Shown: positions 17,180 to 26,965 of the stretch, one piece after another
How positions within the stretch are numbered: position 1 is the stretch's first letter
Layout: each line of letters begins with the position of its first letter
Origin: Streptomyces sindenensis
GTDB lineage: Bacteria > Actinomycetota > Actinomycetes > Streptomycetales > Streptomycetaceae
Reading direction: 5' to 3'
NCBI RefSeq assembly: GCF_014649035.1
Contig: NZ_BMSG01000002.1
Span: forward strand, 372,001-436,000
DNA: 64,000 nucleotides
Notes under the pieces: model-generated
What the model saw: the letters and a program-made list of their open reading frames with translations, nothing else
Databases searched by the model: none
Told to the model about the DNA's origin: nothing
Translations under genes and position numbers: made by a program

Positions 17180-19177
17180 CCCCGGCACCGCCGACCGCTG
17201 CCGGCGCAGCAGCTCCGCGAGGCCCCGGCGGGTGGCGGCGATCACCACTCGGTCCTGGGCGCGCAGCACGTAGCCGGGGTGCAGGTCCCAGACCAGGCCG
17301 GAGGACGGCGGGGGCGGGGCGCCCTCCGGGTCGAACGGGGGCGGGGCGGCGAGGTCCGGGTTGCGGTCGGCGGGCGGGGTGGCGTCGATGGCCAGGACCC
17401 GCCAGGCGCCCGCCCGGAACGCCTGCTCGACCGTGCGGCCCTCCAACTGCGGGTGTCCCGCGACCTCCAGGGCGGCGAACAGCATCACCTTGCGCTCGAC
17501 CGGGATGGCGCCGAGGACCTGGCGGCCCATCATGGCGCCCGCGAACGCCGGCGCGGCGAGATGGGAGACCGAGCGCGAGCGGGTCAGGGCCTGGGGGTGC
17601 GCGGTGCGCAGGGTGCGGTAGACGGCGGTCGCGAACTCGTCGTCGTACAGCCGCAGCGCGACCCTCAGGTCCGGCTTCACCGAGCGGGCGTACAGCGTGG
17701 CTTCCAGGTTCGTCGTGTCGATGCTGGTGAGCGCGAGGAGGGCGCGGGCGCGATAGATCTTGGCCGCTTCGAGGACGCCCTCCTGGGTGACGTCGCCGAT
17801 GACGGTCGGCACGTGCAGGGACCGGGCCAGCGGGATACCGCGCGCCTCGGGGTCCTCCTCGACGACGACCACGGGGATGTCGAGTTCCCTCAGGCGCATG
17901 AGGACGCGCGTGCCGATCTTGCCGAGCCCCAGCAGCACCACGTGCCCCGAGAGGCCGCGGGGCGGGCGGCGCAGCGAGGAGGCGGTGCGCAGGGTGCCGA
18001 ACGCCTCCAGGACGGCGGCGATCAGCAGCGGCAGCAGGAGCAGCCCGGCGACGCCGGAGAGCAGCTGGATGACCTTCCGGGCGGTCGTGCCGTCCTCCGA
18101 CGGGTCGTTCATGCCCAGCAGGTCGAGCAGGGTCAGATAGGTGGAGTGGACCAGGCCGTCCCGGGTGGTGAGGAGCGAGGCGACCACCAGGGCGAGTGCC
18201 GCGAGCGCTATGCCGAGGGCCGACCAGCGCAGCCTGCGGGAGAAGACCTGCGAGAGCGGTGCGCCCCTGCCCCCCATCCGGGTCGCGGGTCGGGCCGGAT
18301 CGGCCCGGCTGATCGCTTCGAGGACCACCGTGCCCCGGCCGGTCGTCTCGGCGAGGGCGCGCTCGTCGGGCAGGAGCTGCGGGGCCTCGTCGCCGCTGCT
18401 GTCCGAACCCTCCGCGCCCGCCGGGTCGTTGGTGGTGGAGGAGAGCAGGGCGAGGGTGCACAGGCCGGGGTCGGCGCTCTCGCCGGGGCCGGGCGGCGGG
18501 CGCTCGGCGGCGCGCAGGAGCAGCCCCTCGGCCTGGATGACCTTGCTGCTGCCGGTCAGGGCGGTGGCGGCGAGGGCCGGGGCGGCGGTGTCGGCGTCGG
18601 ACAGGACGGTGGTGGAGGCGTCCAGCAGCGCCGGGTCGATACCGGGCATGGCGACGGCCGCCGCCTGGTCGAGCAGCTCCTCCAGGTGCTGGCCGAGCTT
18701 GCGGTTGTAGAGCCGGATCACCAGCCGCAGACGGGGGTTGAAGCGGCGGGCGGTCAGGGCGGCGCGGATGTTGCGCTCGTCGTCGTCGTAGACGAGGGCG
18801 AGGGCGGCGGCCCGGTCGATGCCCGCCTCCTCCAGGACGTCGTCGGAGGGCTCGGGGGCCTCCATGATGCGGACGGCCTCGACCCCGGCGTTGGTGTCGC
18901 CGCTGCCGTCGGTGGCCCCGTTGCCGTGGCCCGCGCGGTTCATCGCCGCCGACATCCGGCCGAACAGGGCCGCTGCCCGGCCCCGTTGGGTCATCGGGGT
19001 CTGCGGGCCGCTCGCGTCCCGGCCCGGCGGCAGGAGCAGCGTGACCCGTTCCCCGTAGATGAAGCGCAGCTCCACGGCGAGCCGGCGCGCCAGGGCGTCG
19101 TCACCGCAGACGATCATGTGGCCGGAGGACGGCGGCCGTCCCGGCTGCTGAGGAAGTGGAGGCACGAAACCCAGCAT
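17174..19177 (-). CDS. CASTOR/POLLUX-type ion channel with NAD-binding domains
   Basis: 667 residues with two nucleotide-binding-like regions. The first (about 18-170) starts GHMIVCGDDALARRLA and ends RLVIRLYNRKLGQHLEELLD. Two membrane helices lie at about 319-337 and 369-391. A second TrkA-N/RCK-like Rossmann domain starts at 411 (SGHVVLLGLGKIGTRVLMRL) with VVVEEDPEARG and VIGDVTQEG. There is no TVGYG selectivity filter. This layout matches actinobacterial proteins annotated as CASTOR/POLLUX-related putative ion channels. It lies 51 bp downstream of the giant ATPase gene on the same strand and may be co-transcribed. Confidence 0.78.
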   Translation of the reverse strand: MLGFVPPLPQQPGRPPSSGHMIVCGDDALARRLAVELRFIYGERVTLLLPPGRDASGPQTPMTQRGRAAALFGRMSAAMNRAGHGNGATDGSGDTNAGVEAVRIMEAPEPSDDVLEEAGIDRAAALALVYDDDERNIRAALTARRFNPRLRLVIRLYNRKLGQHLEELLDQAAAVAMPGIDPALLDASTTVLSDADTAAPALAATALTGSSKVIQAEGLLLRAAERPPPGPGESADPGLCTLALLSSTTNDPAGAEGSDSSGDEAPQLLPDERALAETTGRGTVVLEAISRADPARPATRMGGRGAPLSQVFSRRLRWSALGIALAALALVVASLLTTRDGLVHSTYLTLLDLLGMNDPSEDGTTARKVIQLLSGVAGLLLLPLLIAAVLEAFGTLRTASSLRRPPRGLSGHVVLLGLGKIGTRVLMRLRELDIPVVVVEEDPEARGIPLARSLHVPTVIGDVTQEGVLEAAKIYRARALLALTSIDTTNLEATLYARSVKPDLRVALRLYDDEFATAVYRTLRTAHPQALTRSRSVSHLAAPAFAGAMMGRQVLGAIPVERKVMLFAALEVAGHPQLEGRTVEQAFRAGAWRVLAIDATPPADRNPDLAAPPPFDPEGAPPPPSSGLVWDLHPGYVLRAQDRVVIAATRRGLAELLRRQRSAVPGR

Positions 19178-19228
19178 GCCCGTGATCCTTCCGGCTCGGT
19201 CTTCCCGATCGGTGCCGGTCGGTACCGA

Positions 19229-22200
19229 TCAGTGTGGAGCGTTGGTGATCTTCGCATGACGACCGGGGGTGGGCCGGTCGTTGACCGACTCGCCGTTGAC
19301 CGTCCCGCCGTTGAGAGCCCCGCCGTTGGTGCCTCCCTGGGCGCCCGCCAGCAGGTGCCGGGGGTCCGCCGCCCGCTGGATCGCCGTCTCGACCGCCGCG
19401 ATCCGGTCCGCGAGCAGCCCGAGCGCGGCCACGGCCCGGGTCATCGGGTCGCCCTCCGGCCCGCCGAGCGCCTGCGTACGGACGTAGGCACCGCTGATCG
19501 CCGCCCACCGCTCCGCCTGCTCGGCGGTGAGCGTGCCGCGCAGGGCGGCCAGCTTCAGCAGGTTGGCCTCGGCCCCGGTGGTGAGCGTCTGGGCCTCGCC
19601 CGCGTAGTGGTCGTCGATGACGGCGGACAGTTCGTCGTCGTTCATCACCGGCACGATCCGCTCGGCGATCTTGTTCATGTTGCGGTAGGAGCCCTGGAGC
19701 CGGAACGGCGGTTCGGTGCGGGTGGCGTCCGTCTGCGCGGCCGACGCGATGTACGCGGCGTTCACCGCGAGCACGGTGTCCCGGGCCGTGAGGAGGTGGC
19801 GCAGCACCGCCAGGATGCGGTCCAGCTCCGCAGCGCTGTACGGGTGTTCCAGGTGCTCGGCGCGGGCGGCCGGGTCGCTGCCGCCCGCCAGCCGCACCAG
19901 CAGCGTCAGATCGTCGCGGGAGCGCCCGGCGAGCGGGGCGAGGACCGGGTTGGCGGTCAGCGCGTTCTCCACGAAGCTCAGCGCGAAGACGTCCTCGCGG
20001 CCGCTCAGCACCTCGCCGAGGTTCCACACGTCGGCCCGGTTGGCGAGCATGTCGGGGATCCGGAACTGCTCGCCGGACTCGGTGTACGGGTTGCCCGCCA
20101 TGCACACCGCGAACCGCTTGCCCCGCAGGTCGTAGCTGCGCGGCTCACCGTCCCGCACCCCCTCGACGCGGCGCGTGGCGTCGCACAACGGGATGAACTT
20201 CTGGAGGAGTTCGGGCGAGGTGTGCTGGATGTCGTCGAGGTAGAGGAGCGTGTTGTTGCCCGCCTCCAGGGCGAAGTTGATCTTCTCGATCTCCTGCCGG
20301 GCGGTGGCGCTCGGGGCCTGGGCCGGGTCGAGGGAGGTCACGTCGTGGCCCAGGTTCGGGCCGCTGACCTTGACGAGGACCATGCCGAGCCGGTCCGCGA
20401 CGTACTCCATGAGCGTCGTCTTGCCGTAGCCGGGCGGCGAGACGAGCAGGAGCAGGCCCTGCGAGTCGGTGCGCCGGTCGGCGTCGGCGGTGCCGAGCTG
20501 CTTGGCCAGGCTGTCGCCGATCAGCGGCAGGTACACCTCGTCGAGCAGCCGGTTGCGGACGAACGCCGACATCACGCGCGGCCGGTGGTCGTCCAGCCGC
20601 AGCCGCCCGCGCTCGGCGTCCACCAGGGAGGTGCGCAGCCGCTGGTAGGCGCGGAACCCGGGCACGATGTCGTTGCGGAACTCGGCGGCACGGGCCAGGA
20701 GTTCGTCGAGCCGTACGGTGAGGGCCCCGCCGCCCGCGATGCGCGGGTGGTCGCCGAGGAGGCCCTCAAGACGCTCGGTGAGCGGCGCGTCGCACGCGTA
20801 CCGCTCCAGTTCCGGGCAGAGCTCCACCGCGACGGCCTCCGCCAGATCGCCGCCGCCGGTGCCCGTTCCCGTTGCTCCGGCGACCCCGGCGGCCCCGGCG
20901 GCTCCCGCGGCCCCGGCGGCTCCCGCGGCCCCGGCGGCCCCCATGGACGCGACGGCCCCCGTGGACTCGGCGTACGGGACCAGCCAGCCCTCCACGAGCT
21001 GCTTGCGGGCGGCCAGGTCGTCGCCCAGGGCCGCCAGGTCCTGCGTGTACGCGTCCGGCCCGGCGGCCCGGTGGAACCCGTCGAGGAACGTCCGGACCGC
21101 GGCGGACCGGACGAACCCGGCCGGCCCGCTCGTCAGCTCCTCGAAGAGGTACGCGGCGACGGCCTCGGGCCGTACCCCGTCCGCGGCCGCCGGACCGCAC
21201 TCGATCGCCGTCGCCCACTCCTCCTGGAGCGCGGCGATGGCCGGGGCCAGCCCGAAGGTGTCGCGGGCGCGGGCCAGCGACACGGCCCGCCGGGCCCACG
21301 CCGTGCGCTGCGCCGCGTCCACGCCGTACGCCCAGAACAGCTGGGCGGCGGCCCGGGCCCCCGGCTCGTGGCGCAGCAGCCCGGCGCCCGCGTGCAGGCG
21401 CAGCAGGGCGGCCAGGATCGCGGTGGCGTCCTCGTCGTGGACGCCCCGGGTGTACCCCTCGTCGTACGCCTCGGCCGCCGACTCCCGTACCAGCCGGGCC
21501 AGTTCGGCGTCGGACAACGCGGTCAGACGGCTCGCCCCGTGCTCGTCGAGGAGCCGGGCGGCGAGGTGCTCGGCGCGGTAGACGGCGGCGTTCTCCGAGG
21601 GGAGCAGCTGCTCCCAGTACGGCCGGGCCGCCGAGAACGCCGGGTCGGTGACCGGGGCCCGGTAGTCCGTCCCGGTCAGCGCGAAGACGAGGCTCTCCCC
21701 GGAGGGCACGAGCGTCAGGTCGAACGGCTGGGTGTTCACCGCGAACCGGTGACGGCCCAGCTTGATCACGGACCCGCCGTCCGCGTACAGCTCGGTGCGG
21801 TCGCGCAGGGCGCGGCCCGCCTCCTGCCGGGCCGCCTTCAGCCGCCCGTCCAGCTCCTCCGCCCGTACCGGGTCGCCGAGTTCACGCAGCTCGTCGGCGG
21901 TACGCCGGATCTTGGCGACCATCGGGTCGGAGGCGAAGTAGGTGTGGACGGCGTCGAGATCGTCCAGCGCGGCCACCCGCCGGGCGATGGTCTCCAGCAC
22001 CCGGTCGGCCGACCCGGCCAGCCGCTCGGCGCGCCGCGCCCGCTCGTCCTGGAGGGTCTGCTTGCGCGCCGAGAACGCCTCGTACACCTCGGTGCGACGC
22101 TCGGCCAGCTCCGCGAGGAAGTCGTCGAACTCCGCGAAACGCGACTCCAGGTTCTCCAACTGGAGCAGCAGCCGTGCCAGTTGGTCGTCGCAGGCCTCCG

Positions 22201-24373
22201 GCGATTCGGCGGCGGCCAGCGCGCCCGTCACCGCCTGCCCGAGCAGCGCGAACTCGGCGGCGAACTCGGCCCGCCCCTCCTTCGACAGCAGCTCCCGACG
22301 GCGCGCGTCCAGGGTGGCGCGGGCCCGGTTCGCCCCGCCCAGCACCTCCGCGATCCGCTCCAGGATCGAGGTGCGCACGGTGGCGTCGCCGATGTCGAGA
22401 CCGGCGACGACGTCCGTGACGGTGGCAAGGCCCTCCGTCATCGCCGCCAGCCGGTCCGTCACGGCGGAGGCGTCCCGTACGGTCTCCAGCGCCCCCGCGT
22501 CGGCCACGAGCCCCGCGATGTCCGCGTGGTACCCGTCGAACGCGTCCTCGCGGGCGAGGAAGGAGACGGCCCGCTGGGCGGCCGACGCGATGTCGTCCTC
22601 GGTCCGGGCCGACAGCTCCGCGATCCGCTCGACGTCGGCGTACCGCATCTCGCCGACCGTGGCCAAGTGCCCGTGCGCCTGCCGGAGTTCGGTGAGCCGC
22701 TCGACCCACGCGGACGCCGACCCGGGCACCTCGCCGCGCACCCGCCGCACGAGCGCGGTGATGCGCCCCGCGGTCTCCTCCAGCGCGTCGGCGGCCCGCC
22801 GGGTCAGATCCTGTACGGCGGAGAACTCGGCCAGCACCTGCTGCGCGGTGGCCCGCAGCTCGGACAACGGCTCACCGAGCGAGCCCAGTTCGGGGTCGGA
22901 CAGCCAGTGGTAGCGGTCCTGGGCGCGGGCGCAGTCGGCGGCGAGCTGCCCGTACACGGCGGTCGTCGGCGTCATGTCCTGGACGCCGTGCGCGAGCGCG
23001 AGGCAGTCCGAGATCCCGCGCACCAGATCGGCGTTGCCGGTCCGGGCGAGCGGCCCGGTCCCGGTCGGCCGGGCGGCGGCGTAGGTATCGGAGACGTACG
23101 GCGTCTGCCAGCGCTGCAACGGGTGCACACGGGCCGGCCCGTCCGGGTTGTCCCGCAGCAGGACCAGCGTTCCGTCGTCCAGCAGCGCGTGCCCGCGCCC
23201 GGTGAGCGGGGTGGCGACCTCCTGGCGGATCAGGTTGTAGGGGAGGAGGAGACTGCGCAGGCCGTCGCGGGAGCGGAAGACGTAGAGCACGTCCTCCCCG
23301 TTGGGCGAGCGGACCGCGCCCTCGAAGACCGGCTCGGTCAGCTCCTCGGCGGTGTCGAAGGTCTTCGCGGTGCCGGTGGTGAGGTAGTAGCCGCCGGGGA
23401 AGATGATCCCCTGGTCCTCGGGGAGCCGGTGGCAGGACGGCCCGATGGAGTCGAGCCGCCGGACGTGGCCCAGCAGCGAGTTGAAGACGAGATACCGCCG
23501 GGCGGTCTCCTTGTACGGCCGTACGCGCAGCAGCGTCAGCGGCCCGACCTCCGCGTACTCGACGTCGGCGTCGGCCAGCGACTGCAAGGGCTCGTCGACG
23601 GGCTCCTCGTAGATCCCGTCCGGCGACTCGGTGTCGTCGGTGACCTTGACGGTCAGGGTGCCGCCGAGCGTGTCGACGAAGAGGCCGCCGTCCTTGCCGA
23701 TGGCGATGTGCGGGTGGCGGCCGGTGCGGTGGGCCTCGCGCCCGGCGACGGTCCAGTCGAAGTCGTGGGACGGGGGGAACACGTGGTCGCGCTCGCCCTG
23801 GGCGTCCAGGAACGCCCCGGGCGACCCGTCCGCGCCCAGGGCCCAGCGCAGCACGCGGATGTCCTCGGCGTTCTCGCCCGTCCGGAAGACGGCGAGGAGC
23901 TTGCCGCCGGCCCGGCGCAGGCGGAGGAGCCGGGCGTCGCGGAAGTAGCGGTGGAGCGAGGCGAACTCGCGCCGGAACCCGTCGTCGTCGAGGAGGGTGC
24001 TGGGGGGCGGCGGAGCGGTGCCGTCGTCCTCGGTCCCGGCCTCCCGTACGAGGAGGACGTCGTCGACCCCGGCCTCGCCCCGGGCCCCCGGGCCCCGCTC
24101 GAACCCGAAGAGGAGCCTGCCGCCGACGGCGACGAGGTCACGCGGGACGGAGGCGTGCTCGGTGCGCACCTGCTCGGTGGCCAGGAGCCGCAGTCCGGTC
24201 GAGCCGAACTCCTCGGTCCGCCGGGCGTTGAGCGCCTCGGCCCGCCGCACGAGCTCCCCGGCCTGCGCCGAGAGCCGTCGCCGCAGCACCTCGTAGGCCC
24301 CGGCGTCCACATCGCCCTGGCCGCCCTGGCCGCCCTGGGGCTCGGTGGCGGTGTCGGTGATGTCGCTGTCCAT
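19229..24373 (-). CDS. giant AAA ATPase with DUF3686-like region ('DNA repair ATPase')
   Basis: 1714 residues. The first 500 residues are a beta-rich domain with repeated blocks such as GGRLLFGFERG and VFPPSHDFDWTVAGR. A long coiled-coil/helical middle follows, and then an AAA domain with Walker A VSPPGYGKTTLMEY near residue 1310, Walker B LLYLDDIQH near 1375, and the sensor block RFAVCMAGNPYTESGEQFRIPDMLANR. Homologues are named DNA repair ATPase (DUF3686), but I know of no direct proof of repair activity. An Ala-Gly run (AAGAAG units, near 1145-1165) is coded by an expanded DNA repeat. It lies downstream of flotillin and NfeD-like genes, suggesting a membrane-linked stress role. Confidence 0.75.
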   Translation of the reverse strand: MDSDITDTATEPQGGQGGQGDVDAGAYEVLRRRLSAQAGELVRRAEALNARRTEEFGSTGLRLLATEQVRTEHASVPRDLVAVGGRLLFGFERGPGARGEAGVDDVLLVREAGTEDDGTAPPPPSTLLDDDGFRREFASLHRYFRDARLLRLRRAGGKLLAVFRTGENAEDIRVLRWALGADGSPGAFLDAQGERDHVFPPSHDFDWTVAGREAHRTGRHPHIAIGKDGGLFVDTLGGTLTVKVTDDTESPDGIYEEPVDEPLQSLADADVEYAEVGPLTLLRVRPYKETARRYLVFNSLLGHVRRLDSIGPSCHRLPEDQGIIFPGGYYLTTGTAKTFDTAEELTEPVFEGAVRSPNGEDVLYVFRSRDGLRSLLLPYNLIRQEVATPLTGRGHALLDDGTLVLLRDNPDGPARVHPLQRWQTPYVSDTYAAARPTGTGPLARTGNADLVRGISDCLALAHGVQDMTPTTAVYGQLAADCARAQDRYHWLSDPELGSLGEPLSELRATAQQVLAEFSAVQDLTRRAADALEETAGRITALVRRVRGEVPGSASAWVERLTELRQAHGHLATVGEMRYADVERIAELSARTEDDIASAAQRAVSFLAREDAFDGYHADIAGLVADAGALETVRDASAVTDRLAAMTEGLATVTDVVAGLDIGDATVRTSILERIAEVLGGANRARATLDARRRELLSKEGRAEFAAEFALLGQAVTGALAAAESPEACDDQLARLLLQLENLESRFAEFDDFLAELAERRTEVYEAFSARKQTLQDERARRAERLAGSADRVLETIARRVAALDDLDAVHTYFASDPMVAKIRRTADELRELGDPVRAEELDGRLKAARQEAGRALRDRTELYADGGSVIKLGRHRFAVNTQPFDLTLVPSGESLVFALTGTDYRAPVTDPAFSAARPYWEQLLPSENAAVYRAEHLAARLLDEHGASRLTALSDAELARLVRESAAEAYDEGYTRGVHDEDATAILAALLRLHAGAGLLRHEPGARAAAQLFWAYGVDAAQRTAWARRAVSLARARDTFGLAPAIAALQEEWATAIECGPAAADGVRPEAVAAYLFEELTSGPAGFVRSAAVRTFLDGFHRAAGPDAYTQDLAALGDDLAARKQLVEGWLVPYAESTGAVASMGAAGAAGAAGAAGAAGAAGVAGATGTGTGGGDLAEAVAVELCPELERYACDAPLTERLEGLLGDHPRIAGGGALTVRLDELLARAAEFRNDIVPGFRAYQRLRTSLVDAERGRLRLDDHRPRVMSAFVRNRLLDEVYLPLIGDSLAKQLGTADADRRTDSQGLLLLVSPPGYGKTTLMEYVADRLGMVLVKVSGPNLGHDVTSLDPAQAPSATARQEIEKINFALEAGNNTLLYLDDIQHTSPELLQKFIPLCDATRRVEGVRDGEPRSYDLRGKRFAVCMAGNPYTESGEQFRIPDMLANRADVWNLGEVLSGREDVFALSFVENALTANPVLAPLAGRSRDDLTLLVRLAGGSDPAARAEHLEHPYSAAELDRILAVLRHLLTARDTVLAVNAAYIASAAQTDATRTEPPFRLQGSYRNMNKIAERIVPVMNDDELSAVIDDHYAGEAQTLTTGAEANLLKLAALRGTLTAEQAERWAAISGAYVRTQALGGPEGDPMTRAVAALGLLADRIAAVETAIQRAADPRHLLAGAQGGTNGGALNGGTVNGESVNDRPTPGRHAKITNAPH

Positions 24374-24416
24374 GCGTACGGCTCCCTACGTGTTTCGTCA
24401 TGTGCCGCCGGGCCCC

Positions 24417-24737
24417 GGCCAGGGTCTTCGGCCCGTCCGGCGTTCGAGGACGGGGCCTGCGAGCTGGCGGGCTCACTCCTGGCGTGTGGGCCCGGGCCAG
24501 GGTCTTCAGCCCGTCCGGCGCTTGAGGACGGAACCCCCGGCCCGGAGGGGGCCCGCCCTGCCGGGCGGGCCAGGCCCTCGTGCGCCCACCCCCGTGGGAC
24601 GCACACGCAGACCTTCCGGCCCCCCGGGCCAAGGGTTCCGTCCTCAAGCGCCGGGCGGGCCGCGAACGGCGGCCCGCCCCGCCTCGCCCGCCCCCCTCGG
24701 CACGAGGGGCTGTCCCCGAGCACCGGACGGGCTGTGG
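24417..24737. repeat. dispersed GTCCGGCG-TTGAGGAC elements, REP-like
   Basis: The 378-bp gap 24374-24751 holds no gene. Two direct copies of GGCCAGGGTCTTC(G/A)GCCCGT with CCGGCG(T/C)T(C/T)GAGGACGG lie at 24417-24453 and 24495-24531. An inverted copy lies at 24636-24660 and a partial inverted one near 24718-24737. Inverted and direct copies can pair into a long stem. The same motif recurs, in my memory, in many Streptomyces intergenic regions. Confidence 0.75.
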
Positions 24738-24751
24738 AAGTGCGGCCGTGG

Positions 24752-26878
24752 CTAGCCTGCGGCCCCGGCCCCGGCCCCGTTCAGTGACACCGCCGCGGGA
24801 GCCACCGTCGTGCCGCCGGCCACCGAGGACACCGGCAGATCCGCGAGCCCCAGGTCCTTCGCCGCCGCCAGCAACTGCTCCACCTGGCCCGACGCCGCAC
24901 CCGACGACCCCATCAGCCGCATCAGCAGCGCCGAGACCGTCAGGTCCCGCACATCACCCGTGGAGACCGACCCCAGCACCCGGCTCAGGTCGTCCGTGAA
25001 GGACGACGAACCGTCCAGCCACGACCCCGCCAGCGCCTGCGCCGTCTGCGAGTTGTCGACGAACCCGTCGACCGCCTTGCCGAGCGAGACCGACGACACG
25101 AGCCGGTCGAAGAAGACGGACTCCCCGCCGATGATGTCGATGTCGGCGTTCTCCAGACCCGTCGCCAGGACCGTCGCCTGCGCCTCGGCGACCTGCCGCT
25201 GCACGTCGAGCCCCGCCAGCCGGATCTCCTTCTCCGCGTCGAGCCGCAGGCGGTACTCCTCGTGCGCACGGGACGCCTCGTCCAGCGCCGCCATCGCGGC
25301 CGCCTTCTCCGTGAGCCCCGCGGCCTCCGCCTTCAGCTTCTCGCCGATGGCCGCCGCGTCGGCGGTCGCCTGCGCCTGGGTTCCCTCCGCGTCGGCGAGC
25401 GCCTTGAGCCGCGCGCCCTCCGCCTCGGCCTTGAGCCGGGCCGCCGTCGCCTCGGCCTCCGCGAGACCGGCCTTCTCGGTGACGTCCGCCTCCGCGTCAC
25501 GGACCTGCACGGCGGCGAGCCCGGGCGCGGCCGTCTCGGCCTGGACGCCCTCCGCCAGCCGCAGCTTGGCCTGCGCGTCCAGGTCGGCCGTCTTCAGCCG
25601 CGCCTCGGCGAGCGTGAGCTGCTCGGCCGCCAGGTGCGTGGAGGCCGCCTCCGCCGCCTCGGCCGCCTTGATGTCCTTGACCAGCTTCTCCTGCGCCTCC
25701 GCCTCGGCCGCGATGATGACCGACCTGCGGGCCCGCTCGGCGTCCTCGACGGCGCGCAGGGTGAGGATCGACTCCTCCTGCTCGGCGACCGTGCGGTCCA
25801 CCGCGATCCGCTCCCGGATGACGTCGGCGACCTCGCGCCGCTCGGCCTCGACCTCCTTCGTGGCGGCGATCCGGTTGAGCTCGGTCTCGCGCTCGCGCCC
25901 GATGACCTCCAGCATCCGGTCCTTCTCGATCCGCTCGCTCTCGACGGCGATGACCCGCTCGCGGTTCTTCTGCGCGACGGCGATCTCCCGCGCCTGGTTC
26001 TCGCGCTGGATGCCGAGCTGCTCCTCGGTCTTGATGAACGCGGTCTGCGCGCCGAGCCGCTCCTCCTCCTGCACCCGGGCGGTGGCCGCCTCCTCGCGGG
26101 CCCGCAGCGTGTCGACCTCGCGGCGCTGCTTGATCTCGGCCTCGGCCTGCCGGCGCTCCAGTTCCAGGATCGTCTCGCGGGCGTCGACGTCCTGCCGGGT
26201 GATCTCCTTCTGCTCCGTGCGCTGGAACTCGTTGGTCCGCACGTGCTCGATCGCGGTCAGCTCGGTGATCTTCCGGATGCCCTGCGCGTCCAGGATGTTG
26301 GCCCCGTCGAGCTGGGCCATCGGGGTCTGCTCCAGGAAGTCGATCGCGGCGTCGTCGAGGTGGTAGCCGTTCAGGTCGGTGCCGATGACCCGGATGATCC
26401 GGTCCCGGAACTCCTCGCGCTTGGTGTACAGGTCGACGAAGTCGAGCTGCTTCCCCACGGTCTTGAGGGCCTCGGAGAACTTGGCGGCGAAGAACTGCTG
26501 GATGGCGTCCTTGTCGCTGGCCCGCCCCGTACCGATGGCCTGGGCGACCTTGATGACGTCCTCGACGGTCTTGTTGACCCGGACGAAGAACGTGATCTGG
26601 ATGTCGGCGCGGATGTTGTCCTGGCAGATCAGACCCTCGCGCCCGGCGCGGCGGATCTCGATCGTCTTCACCGAGATGTCCATCGTCTCGGCCTTGTGGA
26701 GCACGGGCAGGACGACGGCTCCGGTGAAGGTGACGTCGACCTTCTTGGTCTTGGAGATGATCAGCGCCTTGCCCTGCTCGACCTTGCGGAACAGCCGGGT
26801 GACGACGAAGGCGATGGCGATGACGATGAGCAGGACAACGGCGACGAGCACGCCGATGCCCAGGGAGATGGCATCCAT
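24752..26878 (-). CDS. flotillin-like SPFH protein (YqiK type)
   Basis: 708 residues from the ATG at 26878. One N-terminal membrane helix (about 5-27, ISLGIGVLVAVVLLIVIAIAFVV) anchors it. An SPFH/band-7 domain follows (KVEQGKALIISKTKKVDVTF through DFVDLYTKREEFRDRI), then a long Ala/Glu-rich coiled coil (about 230-610) with the EA repeats typical of flotillins. The C-terminus has LATGLENADIDIIGGESVFFDRL, a conserved flotillin motif. It should scaffold membrane microdomains. AAGGA lies about 12 nt upstream of the start. The NfeD-like gene is 87 bp upstream, the usual flotillin partner. Confidence 0.88.
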   Translation of the reverse strand: MDAISLGIGVLVAVVLLIVIAIAFVVTRLFRKVEQGKALIISKTKKVDVTFTGAVVLPVLHKAETMDISVKTIEIRRAGREGLICQDNIRADIQITFFVRVNKTVEDVIKVAQAIGTGRASDKDAIQQFFAAKFSEALKTVGKQLDFVDLYTKREEFRDRIIRVIGTDLNGYHLDDAAIDFLEQTPMAQLDGANILDAQGIRKITELTAIEHVRTNEFQRTEQKEITRQDVDARETILELERRQAEAEIKQRREVDTLRAREEAATARVQEEERLGAQTAFIKTEEQLGIQRENQAREIAVAQKNRERVIAVESERIEKDRMLEVIGRERETELNRIAATKEVEAERREVADVIRERIAVDRTVAEQEESILTLRAVEDAERARRSVIIAAEAEAQEKLVKDIKAAEAAEAASTHLAAEQLTLAEARLKTADLDAQAKLRLAEGVQAETAAPGLAAVQVRDAEADVTEKAGLAEAEATAARLKAEAEGARLKALADAEGTQAQATADAAAIGEKLKAEAAGLTEKAAAMAALDEASRAHEEYRLRLDAEKEIRLAGLDVQRQVAEAQATVLATGLENADIDIIGGESVFFDRLVSSVSLGKAVDGFVDNSQTAQALAGSWLDGSSSFTDDLSRVLGSVSTGDVRDLTVSALLMRLMGSSGAASGQVEQLLAAAKDLGLADLPVSSVAGGTTVAPAAVSLNGAGAGAAG

Positions 26879-26965
26879 AGAAGAGTCCTTGGCGGCTGGT
26901 TGGTACGGAAGTGGCACCGCGCGGTAGCGGGTGACCAGCGGTTCAGGGCGACGTCCGGAGGAGCG

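Noticed and set aside
17111..24787. A 2558-residue open frame on the plus strand
   Set aside because: It runs antisense to two well-supported minus-strand genes (ion channel and giant ATPase) and has the Gly/Arg/Val-rich low-complexity look of GC-driven frames.
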